NCBI RefSeq assembly: GCF_000336715.1
Contig: NZ_AOMF01000159.1
Span: forward strand, 34,851-92,562
DNA length: 57,712 nt
Source of the DNA: Halococcus thailandensis JCM 13552
GTDB lineage: Archaea > Halobacteriota > Halobacteria > Halobacteriales > Halococcaceae
Reading direction: 5' to 3'
This document shows, piece by piece, positions 36,741-45,378 of the stretch. Both the position numbers and the translations under genes were made by a program. Under the pieces are notes generated by a model. That model saw only the letters and a list, made by a program, of their open reading frames with translations. It was not told the origin of the DNA and did no database searches. Position 1 is the first letter of the stretch. Each line of letters opens with the position of its first letter.

Positions 36741-37283
36741 TCACCGCTCGTCGGTCCCCTCGACGCGCTTGCCACGCTCCTTGGGAACCACGTGCCGGTC
36801 GGCATCGACCCACTCGCGATCGAGCTCGCGGCCCTCGTAGAGCCGATCCAGAAAGACCGCGAGCGAGGCGACCTCCGAGTGGGGCTGGTTGGTGACGGCG
36901 ACGTTGTGATCGGCCGCCTCGTAGACGTCGAAGGGCACCTTCTCGGCACCGACGACGACCAGCAGCGGCCCATTCTGGTGCGCGCTGCGGATCTCCGCTT
37001 CGACCTCCTGGACCGGGAGTCCGTACATCGTGAGGTGGACGACCCGCCCGTCGAACTCCTCCATGAGGGGGCGGTAGGACTCGCTCACCTCGACCTCGAA
37101 CGGACCGCCGAAGCGGTCGGTGATGTCGGTGACGGTCTCCTTCGGTCCCTCGGCTTTCCCTGCGAACACCACCCGGTCGGCACCGAGCGCACGGGCGGTC
37201 AGGCCCACGTGCGTGCTCATGCGCTCGTCGCGGCCGGGTCGGTGGCCGAGCCTGAGAACGGTGAGTTCGGGATCACCCCGCAT
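36741..37283 (-). CDS. trm56: tRNA (cytidine-56-2'-O)-methyltransferase
   Basis: The 180-residue SPOUT-fold protein matches archaeal Trm56: LRLGHRPGRDERMSTHVGLT at the N-terminus and LLVVVGAEKVPFDVYEAADH for the knotted SAM site. It 2'-O-methylates C56 in the T loop. The ATG shares its last base with the stop of the upstream DsbA-like lipoprotein (TGATG). Confidence 0.93.
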   Translation of the reverse strand: MRGDPELTVLRLGHRPGRDERMSTHVGLTARALGADRVVFAGKAEGPKETVTDITDRFGGPFEVEVSESYRPLMEEFDGRVVHLTMYGLPVQEVEAEIRSAHQNGPLLVVVGAEKVPFDVYEAADHNVAVTNQPHSEVASLAVFLDRLYEGRELDREWVDADRHVVPKERGKRVEGTDER

Positions 37284-37939
37284 CAGGCCGACTCGATGGC
37301 CGAGCTGATCGCCTCGACCGTCGGATCCACGGTTTCCTCGCCGACGAACACCGTCGGTGTGCCCTGGACGCCGCAATCCTTCCCGGTCTGCTTGTTCGCC
37401 GAGACGGTCGATTCGTGGGTCTGGTTCTCGGCGGCCTTCCGGATGGCGCTCCCGTCGAGATCCATCTCCTCGGCCAGCGAGGCGTAGGTCTCCGGTCCGA
37501 GCGACGACTGGTTCTCGTAGAGCGCCGTCGCGTATTTGAAGAACTGCTTCGCACCGGTGCGTTTCTGCACCGCGCGGGCGGCGCTCGCCGCGCGCCAGGA
37601 GCTATCGTCGACGACCGGGAAGTCGTAGTGTTCGTACCGGATCTTCCCCGGCTCGATGTATTGCGAGGCGATCGTCGGCAACACGTCGAGGACGTATGTC
37701 TGACAGTGCGGACAGGCGAAGTCCTCGAAGACGGTCACGGTCGTGCTCGCTTCGGGATCGCCCTGCACCGGCGTCGGCAGCGTGTCGCCATCGCTGCCGG
37801 AGCCGTTGGAACCGCTCGACGCCCCGCCGAGACAGCCGGCCAGCGTGCTCGCGGTCAGCCCACCGATGCCGAGCAGTGCTCGCCGACGGTTCAGGCGTGG
37901 CGAACCCGACGATTCCGTCGGCTCTCGCTTCTCGTTCAT
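37283..37939 (-). CDS. DsbA-like thioredoxin-domain lipoprotein
   Basis: The 218-residue protein has a Tat lipoprotein signal (LNRRRALLGIGGLTASTLAG, lipobox Cys C36), a Ser/Gly linker, then a DsbA/DsbG thioredoxin domain with redox pair C76-x2-C79 (FEDFACPHCQTY) and the cis-Pro loop QGTPTVFVG. It is an exported disulphide oxidoreductase. First gene of the TFE run; divergent from the epimerase across a 107-nt promoter region. Confidence 0.93.
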   Translation of the reverse strand: MNEKREPTESSGSPRLNRRRALLGIGGLTASTLAGCLGGASSGSNGSGSDGDTLPTPVQGDPEASTTVTVFEDFACPHCQTYVLDVLPTIASQYIEPGKIRYEHYDFPVVDDSSWRAASAARAVQKRTGAKQFFKYATALYENQSSLGPETYASLAEEMDLDGSAIRKAAENQTHESTVSANKQTGKDCGVQGTPTVFVGEETVDPTVEAISSAIESA

Positions 37940-37963
37940 TGGCCGTATTCGCTGCGGAGCGGG

Positions 37964-37970
37964 CATAAAC
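37964..37970 (-). promoter_or_regulatory. Box A for the DsbA-like lipoprotein/TFE operon
   Basis: Minus-strand GTTTATG, 25-31 nt upstream of ATG 37939. This may be the main promoter for everything down to the RNB nuclease. Confidence 0.55.
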
Positions 37971-38046
37971 CCCGCGACCGATGATCGCCGGCGCCGGAGT
38001 CGGCAACGATCGGAAGACACATAGTTCGAGCCTCGGCATCCGAGAC

Positions 38047-38976
38047 ATGCAACTCTCCGGCAAGCGCGTGCTCGTTACTGGCGGGGCGGGACTCGTCGGC
38101 TCGCATCTCGCCGCGCGGCTCCGTGCCGACAACGACGTCGTGGTCGCCGACGATCTCTCGAAAGGGTCGCGCGAGCGCGTCCCCGACGGCGTAACGTTCG
38201 TCGAAGCCGATATGACGGATCCCGACGACGTTGCGTCGGTTCTCACCGAGGATCTCGACTGCGTGTTCCACTTCGCGGCCTACACCGACACCAACTACGC
38301 GAACCCACGAAAACTGTTCGAGGAGAACGGCGCGATGACCTACAACGTGCTCGAACGCGCCCACGAGGTCGGTGTCACGAACGTGGCGTTCACCTCCTCG
38401 TCGACCGTCTATGGCGAGGCCCCGATGCCGACGCCCGAGGACTACGCGCCGCTCGAACCCATCTCCATCTACGGCGCGAGCAAGCTCGCCGACGAGGGGA
38501 TCCTCTCGACGTACGCCCACTCCCACGAGTTCACCGTCTGGCTCTTCCGCTTCGCGAACATCGTCGGCCCGCATCAGCGTGGCAACGTCGTCCCTGACTT
38601 CATCGAGAAGCTCGCCGACGATCCCGAAGAGCTCGAAATCCTCGGTGACGGTCGCCAGGAGAAGTCCTATCTCCACGTCGACGACTGTATCGAAGCGATC
38701 ACCCACGTCGTCGAACACGGGGACCAGTCGATGAACACCTACAATCTCGGGACGCGAACGACGACCTCCGTCACGCGCATCGCGGACATCGTCGCCGACG
38801 AGATGGGGCTCGATCCGGAATACAGCTACACGGGCGGCGATCGCGGCTGGACCGGCGACGTGCCACGGATGCGCCTCTCGATCGAGAAGCTCTCGGCGCT
38901 CGGCTGGTCGCCCGAACTGTCGAGCGACGCCGCGGTCCGTCGTGCGACGCGCGAACTCATCACGGAACTGACCTGA
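38047..38976 (+). CDS. NAD-dependent sugar-nucleotide epimerase (extended SDR)
   Basis: The 309-residue protein has the Rossmann motif VTGGAGLVGSHLA and catalytic Y142-x3-K146 (SIYGASKLADE), typical of UDP-glucose/GlcNAc 4-epimerases and dTDP-glucose dehydratases. HVDDCIEAITHVVEH and the C-terminal LGWSPE are also characteristic. Exact substrate uncertain; it likely feeds surface glycan synthesis. ATG 38047 gives the canonical N-terminus; the frame also runs upstream to 37981. Confidence 0.9.
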   Translation: MQLSGKRVLVTGGAGLVGSHLAARLRADNDVVVADDLSKGSRERVPDGVTFVEADMTDPDDVASVLTEDLDCVFHFAAYTDTNYANPRKLFEENGAMTYNVLERAHEVGVTNVAFTSSSTVYGEAPMPTPEDYAPLEPISIYGASKLADEGILSTYAHSHEFTVWLFRFANIVGPHQRGNVVPDFIEKLADDPEELEILGDGRQEKSYLHVDDCIEAITHVVEHGDQSMNTYNLGTRTTTSVTRIADIVADEMGLDPEYSYTGGDRGWTGDVPRMRLSIEKLSALGWSPELSSDAAVRRATRELITELT

Positions 38977-38977
38977 G

Positions 38978-39310
38978 TTACACCGCAATCTCGGTTTCCG
39001 CCTCACAGTCCTGGTTGTCGGCTTCGAGCGTCGCCACTGCGGTATGAGTGCCTCCCTCCGGCTGCTGCCACTCGCCCTCGTAGCTCACCGATTCGCCGGG
39101 GTCGATCGATTCGGACTGGAGCGCCTGGGTGAACATCCGACCGTGCGACCAGCGCCAGCGCTCCTCGTCGCCGTCGAGAACGGCGAAATCGGCGCTACAC
39201 GAGTCCCGAAAGGAGAGAGTCACGGGATCGTCGCCGTCGTTCGCGACGGTGAAGGTGAACGAGACGCGATCGGATTCGACGGTCGCGTCGAGAGTGCCGG
39301 TGAGTGCCAT
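38978..39310 (-). CDS. BsuPI-domain (proteinase-inhibitor-like) protein
   Basis: A 110-residue all-beta protein (LDATVESDRVSFTFTVANDG and FRDSCSADFAVLDGDEERWR) resembling the BsuPI Ig-like domain. The family name comes from a Bacillus intracellular proteinase inhibitor; function in haloarchaea is unknown. No signal peptide. ATG 39310 or ATG 39319 (three residues longer) are both possible. Convergent with the epimerase, 1 nt between stops. Confidence 0.75.
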   Translation of the reverse strand: MALTGTLDATVESDRVSFTFTVANDGDDPVTLSFRDSCSADFAVLDGDEERWRWSHGRMFTQALQSESIDPGESVSYEGEWQQPEGGTHTAVATLEADNQDCEAETEIAV

Positions 39311-39390
39311 ACCGAACATCGAGCAGCGACGGAAAAAAGCGTGCGGGCCGAGGGCGGTGGGGTTTTGTCCCGTGCCTGCCGACGATCGGT

Positions 39391-40119
39391 GTGCAGATCG
39401 TGGGGTATCGCAGCGACGCGCCCGCTCTCCTGATCAGCGAGGCGGGAGCCGTGCGCCGGCAGTCGCTCGCACCGGGAACCGAACTCGCCTACACACTCGC
39501 CGAGCGCCACTGTGCCGGGACGATCGACGGCGAGTGCCACGTCGCCTGCGAGCGCGAACGCGCGCCATACTGCGAACTCCACACCACGCCCTGGGCGGTG
39601 GCGAACAACCGCGATTCCGAGGCCGAACACGCGATCTACCTCGCCGCCTTTGCGCCCGCCGTTTTCAAAGTAGGCGTCACCCGGTTGGAACGCCTCGAAA
39701 CCCGCCTGCGCGAGCAGGGTGCCGACCGCGCCGCCCACATCTCGACTGTGCCGAACGGCCGGATCGCCCGCGAGCGCGAGACGGCGATCGGGCTCGAACA
39801 CGACATCACCGAGCGCGTGCGCGTGGCGACGAAGCTCCGGGGATTCGGTGAAAGCGTCGACGAAAGCTCCTGGAACGATCTACTCACGGAGTTCGACGTT
39901 CGCGAAACGTTTGCTTTCGACTATGAACTCGGTCTGGATGGACGACCGCTCGCCGAGACGATGCTGAGCGGCGTCGTCCGGGGGAGTAAGGGACGAGTGC
40001 TGGTGCTCGATCACCGGGACACGACCTATGCGGTCGATCTGCGCGATCTCGTTGGCTATGAACTCAGCGAGGGAGCGACCGACCGAGAGCTGCAGGCAAG
40101 TCTCGACGGGTTCGCCTGA
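39391..40119 (+). CDS. DUF2797 family protein
   Basis: The 242-residue protein has a cluster of potential metal ligands (HCAGTIDGECHVACERERAP followed by YCELH) and, downstream, a segment (FKVGVTRLERLETRLREQGA) reminiscent of GIY-YIG-type folds. Function not established. GTG 39391 starts MQIVGYRSDAP and follows an A/T-rich box (GGGTTTTGTCC) by about 27 nt. Confidence 0.8.
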   Translation: MQIVGYRSDAPALLISEAGAVRRQSLAPGTELAYTLAERHCAGTIDGECHVACERERAPYCELHTTPWAVANNRDSEAEHAIYLAAFAPAVFKVGVTRLERLETRLREQGADRAAHISTVPNGRIARERETAIGLEHDITERVRVATKLRGFGESVDESSWNDLLTEFDVRETFAFDYELGLDGRPLAETMLSGVVRGSKGRVLVLDHRDTTYAVDLRDLVGYELSEGATDRELQASLDGFA

Positions 40120-40164
40120 AACCGGTACCGAACGCTTTTCCGGCGGGCCGGCGAACCGGGGCGC

Positions 40165-40590
40165 ATGGCAGACGACGAACCCGAACACACCGACGACGAG
40201 GCGACCGAGCAGTCGGGCGAGGACGAGGAACAGTCCTTCCGCGAGCGCGTCGAGGAGATCCGCGAGCAGCGCGACGAGGAGGGAGAGAGCGACGAGATGA
40301 GCCGCGAGGAGCGCATGGAGGAGATGATGGGCGGCGGTGGCGGTCCCGGCGGCATGGGTGGCGGTGGCGGCAACCCGTTCGCTCAGATGATGGGCGGCAT
40401 GATGGGTGGCGGCCCCGGCGGCGGTATGGGCGGCCCGGGCGGCATGGGTGGCGGTCCGGGTGCGGGCCCCGGCGGTCCGGCCGAAGAGGGCAGCAACGAG
40501 GAGATGGTCCGCGAGGTCCGCCAGCTCCGCGACGAGGTCCACGACATCCGCCGAACACTCGAACGCATCGCCGACGCGCTCGAAGACTGA
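40165..40590 (+). CDS. Acidic protein with Gly/Met-rich low-complexity centre
   Basis: The 141-residue protein has three zones: a very acidic helical N-terminus (EEQSFRERVEEIREQRDEEG), a Gly/Met/Pro-rich middle (residues about 54-103, repeated GGM/GGP units) and a C-terminal coiled coil (EVRQLRDEVHDIRRTLERIA). The GGM pattern resembles thermosome tails and the Gly-rich linker of the DnaJ in this window. Function unknown; oligomeric, chaperone-linked behaviour is a guess. Box A (ACGCTTTTCC) about 27 nt upstream. Confidence 0.75.
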   Translation: MADDEPEHTDDEATEQSGEDEEQSFRERVEEIREQRDEEGESDEMSREERMEEMMGGGGGPGGMGGGGGNPFAQMMGGMMGGGPGGGMGGPGGMGGGPGAGPGGPAEEGSNEEMVREVRQLRDEVHDIRRTLERIADALED

Positions 40591-40648
40591 GGCGACCATC
40601 GTTCCGTCACGACCGACTCGATGACTCACGGATGAACCGACCCGACGG

Positions 40649-41116
40649 ATGATCGACCCGCGAGCCGTCGTCGCCGGGAGCGGGGTCGCCCTGGCGGCGG
40701 CCGTCGTGGGGGCCACGGTGCCCGTTCCGGAACTCCTGTGGCCGCTCGCGATCGGTCTCGTTCTCGCCGTCGGTCTCGGCTGTGGTTTCGTCGCCGGCCG
40801 TCGATCGACGGGTCGGTGGCGATCACGGGCGTGCACGGGTGCGCTGGCGGGATTTCTCGGCGGCACGATGCTGGCGATCGCTCTCTGGGCGAGCATGAGC
40901 AACGTGCTTCCGCGGGCGGAGTACAGTCCGTTCTGGCTGCTGAACGCGCTCGTCGCGGCCAATCCGATCGGTATCGAGCGTGCGCCCTGGCTCTACACCG
41001 GCACCACGCTGTTCTGGCCGCTGCTCGCAGTGTTCGCCTGTCTGTTCGCCATCGAGGGCTACGTCGCCGGTGGTGCGACGAGTGGGAGAGGAGCGGGATC
41101 GAAACGTGTCGAGTGA
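40649..41116 (+). CDS. Small polytopic membrane protein (155 aa)
   Basis: About four hydrophobic segments (GSGVALAAAVVGATV; LWPLAIGLVLAVGLGCGFVA; ALAGFLGGTMLAIALWASM; LFWPLLAVFACLFAIEGYVA) with a Gly-rich pattern like that of DUF5518-type proteins; the family is not certain. Convergent with cysE, 8 nt between stops. Confidence 0.7.
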   Translation: MIDPRAVVAGSGVALAAAVVGATVPVPELLWPLAIGLVLAVGLGCGFVAGRRSTGRWRSRACTGALAGFLGGTMLAIALWASMSNVLPRAEYSPFWLLNALVAANPIGIERAPWLYTGTTLFWPLLAVFACLFAIEGYVAGGATSGRGAGSKRVE

Positions 41117-41124
41117 TCGGGTAG

Positions 41125-41691
41125 CTACTCCGCGAACTCGCCGCCGAGTTCGATGCCCTCGTCGTCGAGGCAGTCCCCGACGAGCTTCGCGGGGTTGCCG
41201 ACGACGGTGCAGTTGGGCGGCACCGATTCGAGCACGACGGAGCCAGCACCGACGCTCGCACCCTCGCCGACGGTGATCGGGCCGAGCAGGGTGGCGTTCG
41301 CCCCGATCGTCGACCCGTCCTCGAGTGTCGGGTGGCGCTTCTCGTCGTCGAGCGTGTCGCCGCCGAGCGTCACGCCCTGGTAGAGCATCACGTCGTCACC
41401 GATGTCGGTCGTCTCGCCGACGACGACGCCCGCCCCGTGATCGATGAAACATCGTCGACCGATCTCGGCTCCCGGATGGATCTCGACGCCGGTGAGTAGT
41501 CGGGTGAGATGCGAGAGCAGCCTGGCGATCAGTCCGAATCCGCGCTCCCAGCAGGCGTGCGTGAATCGGTGCGCCCAGAGGGCGTGCATGCCCGGATAGG
41601 CGAGCACGACTTCGAGCGCGCTCTTGGCCGCCGGGTCCTTCACCAGCGCCGTCTCGACGTCCTCGCGAACCCGCTCGATGATCGATGGCAT
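41125..41691 (-). CDS. cysE: Serine O-acetyltransferase
   Basis: The 188-residue protein has an N-terminal helical region (MPSIIERVREDVETALVKDP), then left-handed beta-helix hexapeptides with the catalytic histidine in IDHGAGVVVGETTDIGDDVM and the GVTLGG turn. It makes O-acetylserine for cysteine synthesis. No cysteine synthase gene in the window. Confidence 0.93.
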   Translation of the reverse strand: MPSIIERVREDVETALVKDPAAKSALEVVLAYPGMHALWAHRFTHACWERGFGLIARLLSHLTRLLTGVEIHPGAEIGRRCFIDHGAGVVVGETTDIGDDVMLYQGVTLGGDTLDDEKRHPTLEDGSTIGANATLLGPITVGEGASVGAGSVVLESVPPNCTVVGNPAKLVGDCLDDEGIELGGEFAE

Positions 41692-41786
41692 AGATACTCA
41701 CACTCGGGGTCGGATGTGCATAAGCGGCGCGACTGGGGTCGATCGCTGGGCGGAACAGTAAAGCGACGCGGGCTGGATGAACGATT

Positions 41787-42929
41787 ATGGACTTCAGTCT
41801 CTCGGCCGAGCAGCGCCAGATCGAGGAGATGGTCTCCGAGTTCGTCGACGAGGAGATCGAACCCCGTGCCGCCGAGATCGACGAGACGGACGAGTTCCCC
41901 CACGATCTCGTGAGCGAGATGGGCGAGCTCGGACTGATGGGCATGCCGTTCGCCGAGGAGTACGGCGGTGCGGGGCTCGACTACCACTCCTACGCCATCG
42001 GCCTCTCGGAGATCTCGCGGGGATCGGGCGGGCTCGGCACCGTCGTCGCCGCTCACATCAGCCTCGCGGGCAACATGCTCGCCGAGTTCGGGACCGAAGC
42101 ACAGAAAGAGGAGTATCTGACCCCGCTCGCCGAGGGCGACGATATCGGCGCGTTCGCGCTCTCGGAGGCCGGTGCGGGCAGCGACGTGCCGGCGATGGAG
42201 ACGACGGCCGAGAAGGACGGCAACGAGTACGTCGTCGACGGCGGGAAGCTCTGGATCTCCAACGGCTCGGTCGCCGACACGATCACCCTGTTCGCGAAGA
42301 CCGATCCCGACGCCGGCAACAAGGGGATCTCCTCGTTCATCGTCCGGCCCGACGAGGACGATGGGTTCCACGTTGAGGGCACCGAGGAGAAACTCGGCGA
42401 CAAGGGCTGTCCCACGGCGGAACTGCGCTTTTCGGATATGCGCATTCCCGAGGAGCGACGCCTCGGCGAGGAGGGACGCGGGTTCGTCCACGCGCTCAAG
42501 ACGCTCAACGGCGGGCGGATCACCATCGCCGCCCGCGGTGTCGGCATCGCACAGGCCGCACTCGACGAGGCGCTGGCGTACGCCCAGGACCGCGAGCAGT
42601 TCGAGCAGCCGATCAGCGAGTTTCAGACGATCCAGCACAAACTCGCCGACATGGACACCAAGCTCCAGGCCGCCCGCATGCTGATGCATCGCGCGGCGGA
42701 CCTGAAGATCCGCGGCGAGGAGTTCCGGAAGGAGTCCGCACAGGCGAAGCTGTACGCCAGCGAGATCAGCCGAAAGGTGGCCAACGAGGGCATCCAGATC
42801 CACGGTGGCTACGGCTACACGAAGGACTTCCCCGCCGAGCGATTCTACCGGGACGCGAAGCTCAACGAGATCTACGAGGGGACGAGCGAGATCCTGCGCA
42901 ACACGATCGCCGACAACCTGCTCGACTGA
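41787..42929 (+). CDS. Acyl-CoA dehydrogenase (butyryl/short-chain-like)
   Basis: A 380-residue ACAD with the catalytic glutamate in NEIYEGTSEILRNTIADNLL, AFALSEAGAGSDVPAM and IHGGYGYTKDFPAERFYRDA, all classic. Closer to bacterial short/medium-chain enzymes than the paralogue at 3.2 kb, whose end reads YEGANAVQR. Single gene with its own upstream region; convergent with azlD. Confidence 0.94.
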   Translation: MDFSLSAEQRQIEEMVSEFVDEEIEPRAAEIDETDEFPHDLVSEMGELGLMGMPFAEEYGGAGLDYHSYAIGLSEISRGSGGLGTVVAAHISLAGNMLAEFGTEAQKEEYLTPLAEGDDIGAFALSEAGAGSDVPAMETTAEKDGNEYVVDGGKLWISNGSVADTITLFAKTDPDAGNKGISSFIVRPDEDDGFHVEGTEEKLGDKGCPTAELRFSDMRIPEERRLGEEGRGFVHALKTLNGGRITIAARGVGIAQAALDEALAYAQDREQFEQPISEFQTIQHKLADMDTKLQAARMLMHRAADLKIRGEEFRKESAQAKLYASEISRKVANEGIQIHGGYGYTKDFPAERFYRDAKLNEIYEGTSEILRNTIADNLLD

Positions 42930-42939
42930 GCCACACGAC

Positions 42940-43254
42940 TCAGACGACGCTTCTAGCAGCCAGTACGGTGCCGACGCCGACGCCGAGCGACAGCAATAGA
43001 CTGCCCGTTTTGTGGGCGACGGCGACGGTCGCGCCAGCGGCGACCCACTCGGGAACGCCACCGTCGGCGAGCGCGGGTGCGACGAACGCGACGACGACTG
43101 CGCCCGGCAGCACGTCCAGACCGGCCTCGGCGCGCTCCGAGAGGTCGATACGGCCGATCAGCCAGAGCCCGCCGGCCTTCGTGGCGTAGGTGACGGCCGC
43201 CATGCCGACGATGAGGGCGACGACCGTGGGATCGAGCGCCAGCGCGTTACTCAT
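42940..43254 (-). CDS. azlD: Branched-chain amino-acid exporter subunit AzlD
   Basis: The 104-residue protein has three or four hydrophobic helices (VVALIVGMAAVTYATKAGGL and VLPGAVVVAFVAPALADGGV), matching the AzlD family in length and pattern. Overlaps the azlC stop by 8 nt. Confidence 0.88.
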   Translation of the reverse strand: MSNALALDPTVVALIVGMAAVTYATKAGGLWLIGRIDLSERAEAGLDVLPGAVVVAFVAPALADGGVPEWVAAGATVAVAHKTGSLLLSLGVGVGTVLAARSVV

Positions 43255-44002
43255 GGCTCACCATTCTGACGACCGCGCCCGCGAGCGCACCGACGATGAC
43301 GTACCACTCGCCGGGGAGGAGGGCGTTCGCGACGAGCGCGACGCCCGCGGCCGCGAGCCACGGTCGGATCGACTCGCGGCCCTCCCAGAGCCCGACCGCA
43401 AGTGTGAGGAACAGGGCGGTGAGAACGTAATCCAGTCCATACTGCTCGGGCGTGGCCAGGAAGTCGCCGGCGGTCACGCCGAGGACGGTCGCGACGATCC
43501 ACAGCAGCCAGAGCACGAGGCCGCTGCCGAGCAGGAACGCGCCGCGCTTGCTTCCAGAGCGGAGCTTGCCGATGGTGAGCGCCCAGTTCTCGTCGGCGGT
43601 GAAGAAGATACTCCCATACGCCGCCCGCGGCGAGAGCTGGCGAAACCAGGGGCGCAGCGCCGCGCCCATCAGGAGATAGCGGAGATTGACGATGCCGACG
43701 GTGGCGACGACGGTCGCCATCGGTACCGAGTCGGCCCAGAGTTCGACCCCGATCAGCTGTGCGGCCCCCGCGAGTACGGTCGCGCTCATCAGCGCTGCCT
43801 CGGCGACGCTCAACCCCGCCTGATCGGCGATGACGCCGAAGACGACGCCGTAGCCCGCGACGCCGACCGCGACCGGAAAGCCGGTAATGAACCCCTCACG
43901 GACGCCCGCGAGCGTGAACGTCACGCGCCCCTCGTCCGGTTCGGTATCCGTCGATTCCACCGGACGTTCGGTCGCCGACTCCGCTTCAGCCACTGCTCTC
44001 AC
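43247..44002 (-). CDS. azlC: Branched-chain amino-acid exporter subunit AzlC
   Basis: The 251-residue membrane protein has the AzlC core (GFPVAVGVAGYGVVFGVIAD, then LRYLLMGAALRPWFRQLSP, and FFTADENWALT). With AzlD it forms a two-component amino-acid efflux system. Start is GTG at 44002 or the nearby GTG 43993; the first 25 residues are acidic and not conserved, so the true start may differ. Confidence 0.88.
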   Translation of the reverse strand: MRAVAEAESATERPVESTDTEPDEGRVTFTLAGVREGFITGFPVAVGVAGYGVVFGVIADQAGLSVAEAALMSATVLAGAAQLIGVELWADSVPMATVVATVGIVNLRYLLMGAALRPWFRQLSPRAAYGSIFFTADENWALTIGKLRSGSKRGAFLLGSGLVLWLLWIVATVLGVTAGDFLATPEQYGLDYVLTALFLTLAVGLWEGRESIRPWLAAAGVALVANALLPGEWYVIVGALAGAVVRMVSHE

Positions 44003-44128
44003 TCCGGCTTGCGCACATCATCGACACCGACGGCACTGGCGTTCATAATGGTTCTGTCGTCGGAACGAACTGCGGGTGACGTGCGGTTCGGAAACCGATG
44101 GTTTCCGATCGGTGCTACTCGCTCGTCG

Positions 44129-44398
44129 TTACATCGTCAGCAGGTAGATGACCCACGTGAGGACGCCGACGCCACCGACGCCGGCGATCAGACCGCCCTG
44201 GAGGCGATCCTTGTGCTGGTAGACGACCCAGCCACAGTAGACGGCCACGAGGCCGACGACCGGCACGATCAGCCACGAGATGAGCGCGGCGATGATGCCG
44301 CCCCACAGGTAGCGACGCATGTTTCTGTCCTCCCCGGAACCGCCGTCCGACAGCGTGCTGCCGTCGGCCATTGCCGCCCCGGAATCGGAACTGCCCAT
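44129..44398 (-). CDS. Small two-helix membrane protein (89 aa)
   Basis: Ser/Gly-rich hydrophilic N-terminus (to about 27) followed by two hydrophobic helices (GGIIAALISWLIVPVVGLVA; LIAGVGGVGVLTWVIYLLTM). A clear box A (minus CCTATAATTG) sits 21-30 nt upstream. Function unknown. Confidence 0.72.
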   Translation of the reverse strand: MGSSDSGAAMADGSTLSDGGSGEDRNMRRYLWGGIIAALISWLIVPVVGLVAVYCGWVVYQHKDRLQGGLIAGVGGVGVLTWVIYLLTM

Positions 44399-44418
44399 AC
44401 TATAACTGAACGGTCAGT

Positions 44419-44428
44419 CAATTATAGG
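44419..44428 (-). promoter_or_regulatory. Box A for the 89-aa membrane protein
   Basis: Minus-strand CCTATAATTG, 21-30 nt upstream of ATG 44398. Confidence 0.5.
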
Positions 44429-44546
44429 TCTTTTGGATGAGGACGTGTCGATCCGCACGACAACGGCGCGTCGAATGGCTCGCTCGGCGTGCAAACGCGA
44501 CACACGACCCGGCGCGTTTTTGCGGCGGCCCACACAATGCGGATCG

Positions 44547-44822
44547 ATGACCGACGAGACCGCCGCGGCGAACGACGTCACTGCCCGCTACACCGAGACC
44601 GACACCGAGCGCGTGCTCGCCTTCGAGTCCGAGGGGCAAACGGCGGCCATCGCACAGAATCGGGAGGGCTACGCGATGCTCAAGGTACGACCGACGGCCG
44701 ACGGCGACGAACTCGAACGGTACTACGGCTTCGACATGGCGCTCGACCACGCCGCCGAGCTGTTGGGGACGTCGCCACACGACCTTCCCGTGCCCGAGTC
44801 GGCCGGCGATATGGGGATGTGA
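44547..44822 (+). CDS. Small conserved haloarchaeal protein (91 aa)
   Basis: MTDETAAANDVTARYTETDT, then LAFESEGQTAAIAQNREGYA, ending in a Met/Gly tail. An acidic soluble alpha-beta protein with an A/T-rich box (GCGCGTTTTTGCGG) about 27 nt before the ATG. It resembles haloarchaeal DUF families of this size; I cannot name it with certainty. Confidence 0.7.
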   Translation: MTDETAAANDVTARYTETDTERVLAFESEGQTAAIAQNREGYAMLKVRPTADGDELERYYGFDMALDHAAELLGTSPHDLPVPESAGDMGM

Positions 44823-44924
44823 TACTGTCGGTCGGCAGTACGTGAGGGCGGATCGTGGAACTCCACCGCAGCGGGCGACGTTTGCGCCTCGTGAACTTCC
44901 GATTAGTTCCGTCCGACAGTGCGA

Positions 44925-45059
44925 TTAGAGCAGCGTGAAAAGCAGGTACGGAACCAGAAAGAGGACGACGGTCATCGCGATCAGGATCACGCCGTAGCCG
45001 ACGACCGTGCTCGCGATCGTCAGCCACGCCGGATGGTCGTATTTCGAGAGCGCGCTCAT
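44925..45059 (-). CDS. Tiny membrane protein (44 aa)
   Basis: MSALSKYDHPAWLTIASTVV then one long hydrophobic stretch (GYGVILIAMTVVLFLVPYLL) ending FTLL and TAA. A box A (minus GGTTTAAGTC at 45081-45090) lies 22-31 nt upstream, which is strong support for so short a gene. Confidence 0.68.
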   Translation of the reverse strand: MSALSKYDHPAWLTIASTVVGYGVILIAMTVVLFLVPYLLFTLL

Positions 45060-45094
45060 GGTCAAGTCTGTTCGCGCGGGGACTTAAACCCTGC

Positions 45095-45292
45095 TCAGGC
45101 GGTGATGTCGCCGATGCGTTTCGGTTCGCCCGAGAGATTGGGGTCCGGGGCGACGATCTTCAGCACTTCGTGGTCGGTGACGTCGGGATAGGTCTTGCCG
45201 GTGGCTTCCTCGACGAGCGCGCGTTCGAGGCGGAACTCCGTGCCCTCGTAGACGACGTCGACGCCCTGCTCGTCGAAGGATAGTGCAGTCAT
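45095..45292 (-). CDS. Small conserved haloarchaeal protein, DUF5800-like (65 aa)
   Basis: MTALSFDEQGVDVVYEGTEF, then ATGKTYPDVTDHEVLKIVAP and a SGEPKRIGDI tail. I recognise this pattern as the haloarchaeal family recalled as DUF5800; function unknown. Shares an 86-bp divergent promoter with the bactofilin-like gene. Confidence 0.75.
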   Translation of the reverse strand: MTALSFDEQGVDVVYEGTEFRLERALVEEATGKTYPDVTDHEVLKIVAPDPNLSGEPKRIGDITA

Positions 45293-45312
45293 ACCGCGAT
45301 TAGATCCGTCAC

Positions 45313-45356
45313 GGATAAAAGCCGCTCGCGTTCGCGGCGGGAGGCGGGATTTATTA
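45313..45356. promoter_or_regulatory. Back-to-back box A pair in a divergent promoter
   Basis: Minus-strand GCTTTTATCC (45313-45322) lies 21-30 nt upstream of ATG 45292; plus-strand TTTATTA (45350-45356) lies 23-29 nt upstream of GTG 45379. Both fit leaderless transcripts and confirm the GTG start. Confidence 0.6.
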
Positions 45357-45378
45357 GCGATGCCCCCGGATCGACGGT

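Noticed and set aside
43190-44440. 416-residue plus-strand ORF opposite azlC
   Set aside because: Antisense to a clear AzlC/AzlD pair; composition is Arg/Asp/Glu/Gln-rich shadow sequence.
44823-44839. Small hairpin (ACTGTC-GGTC-GGCAGT) after the 91-aa gene
   Set aside because: Six-pair stem with no T run; too weak to call a terminator.
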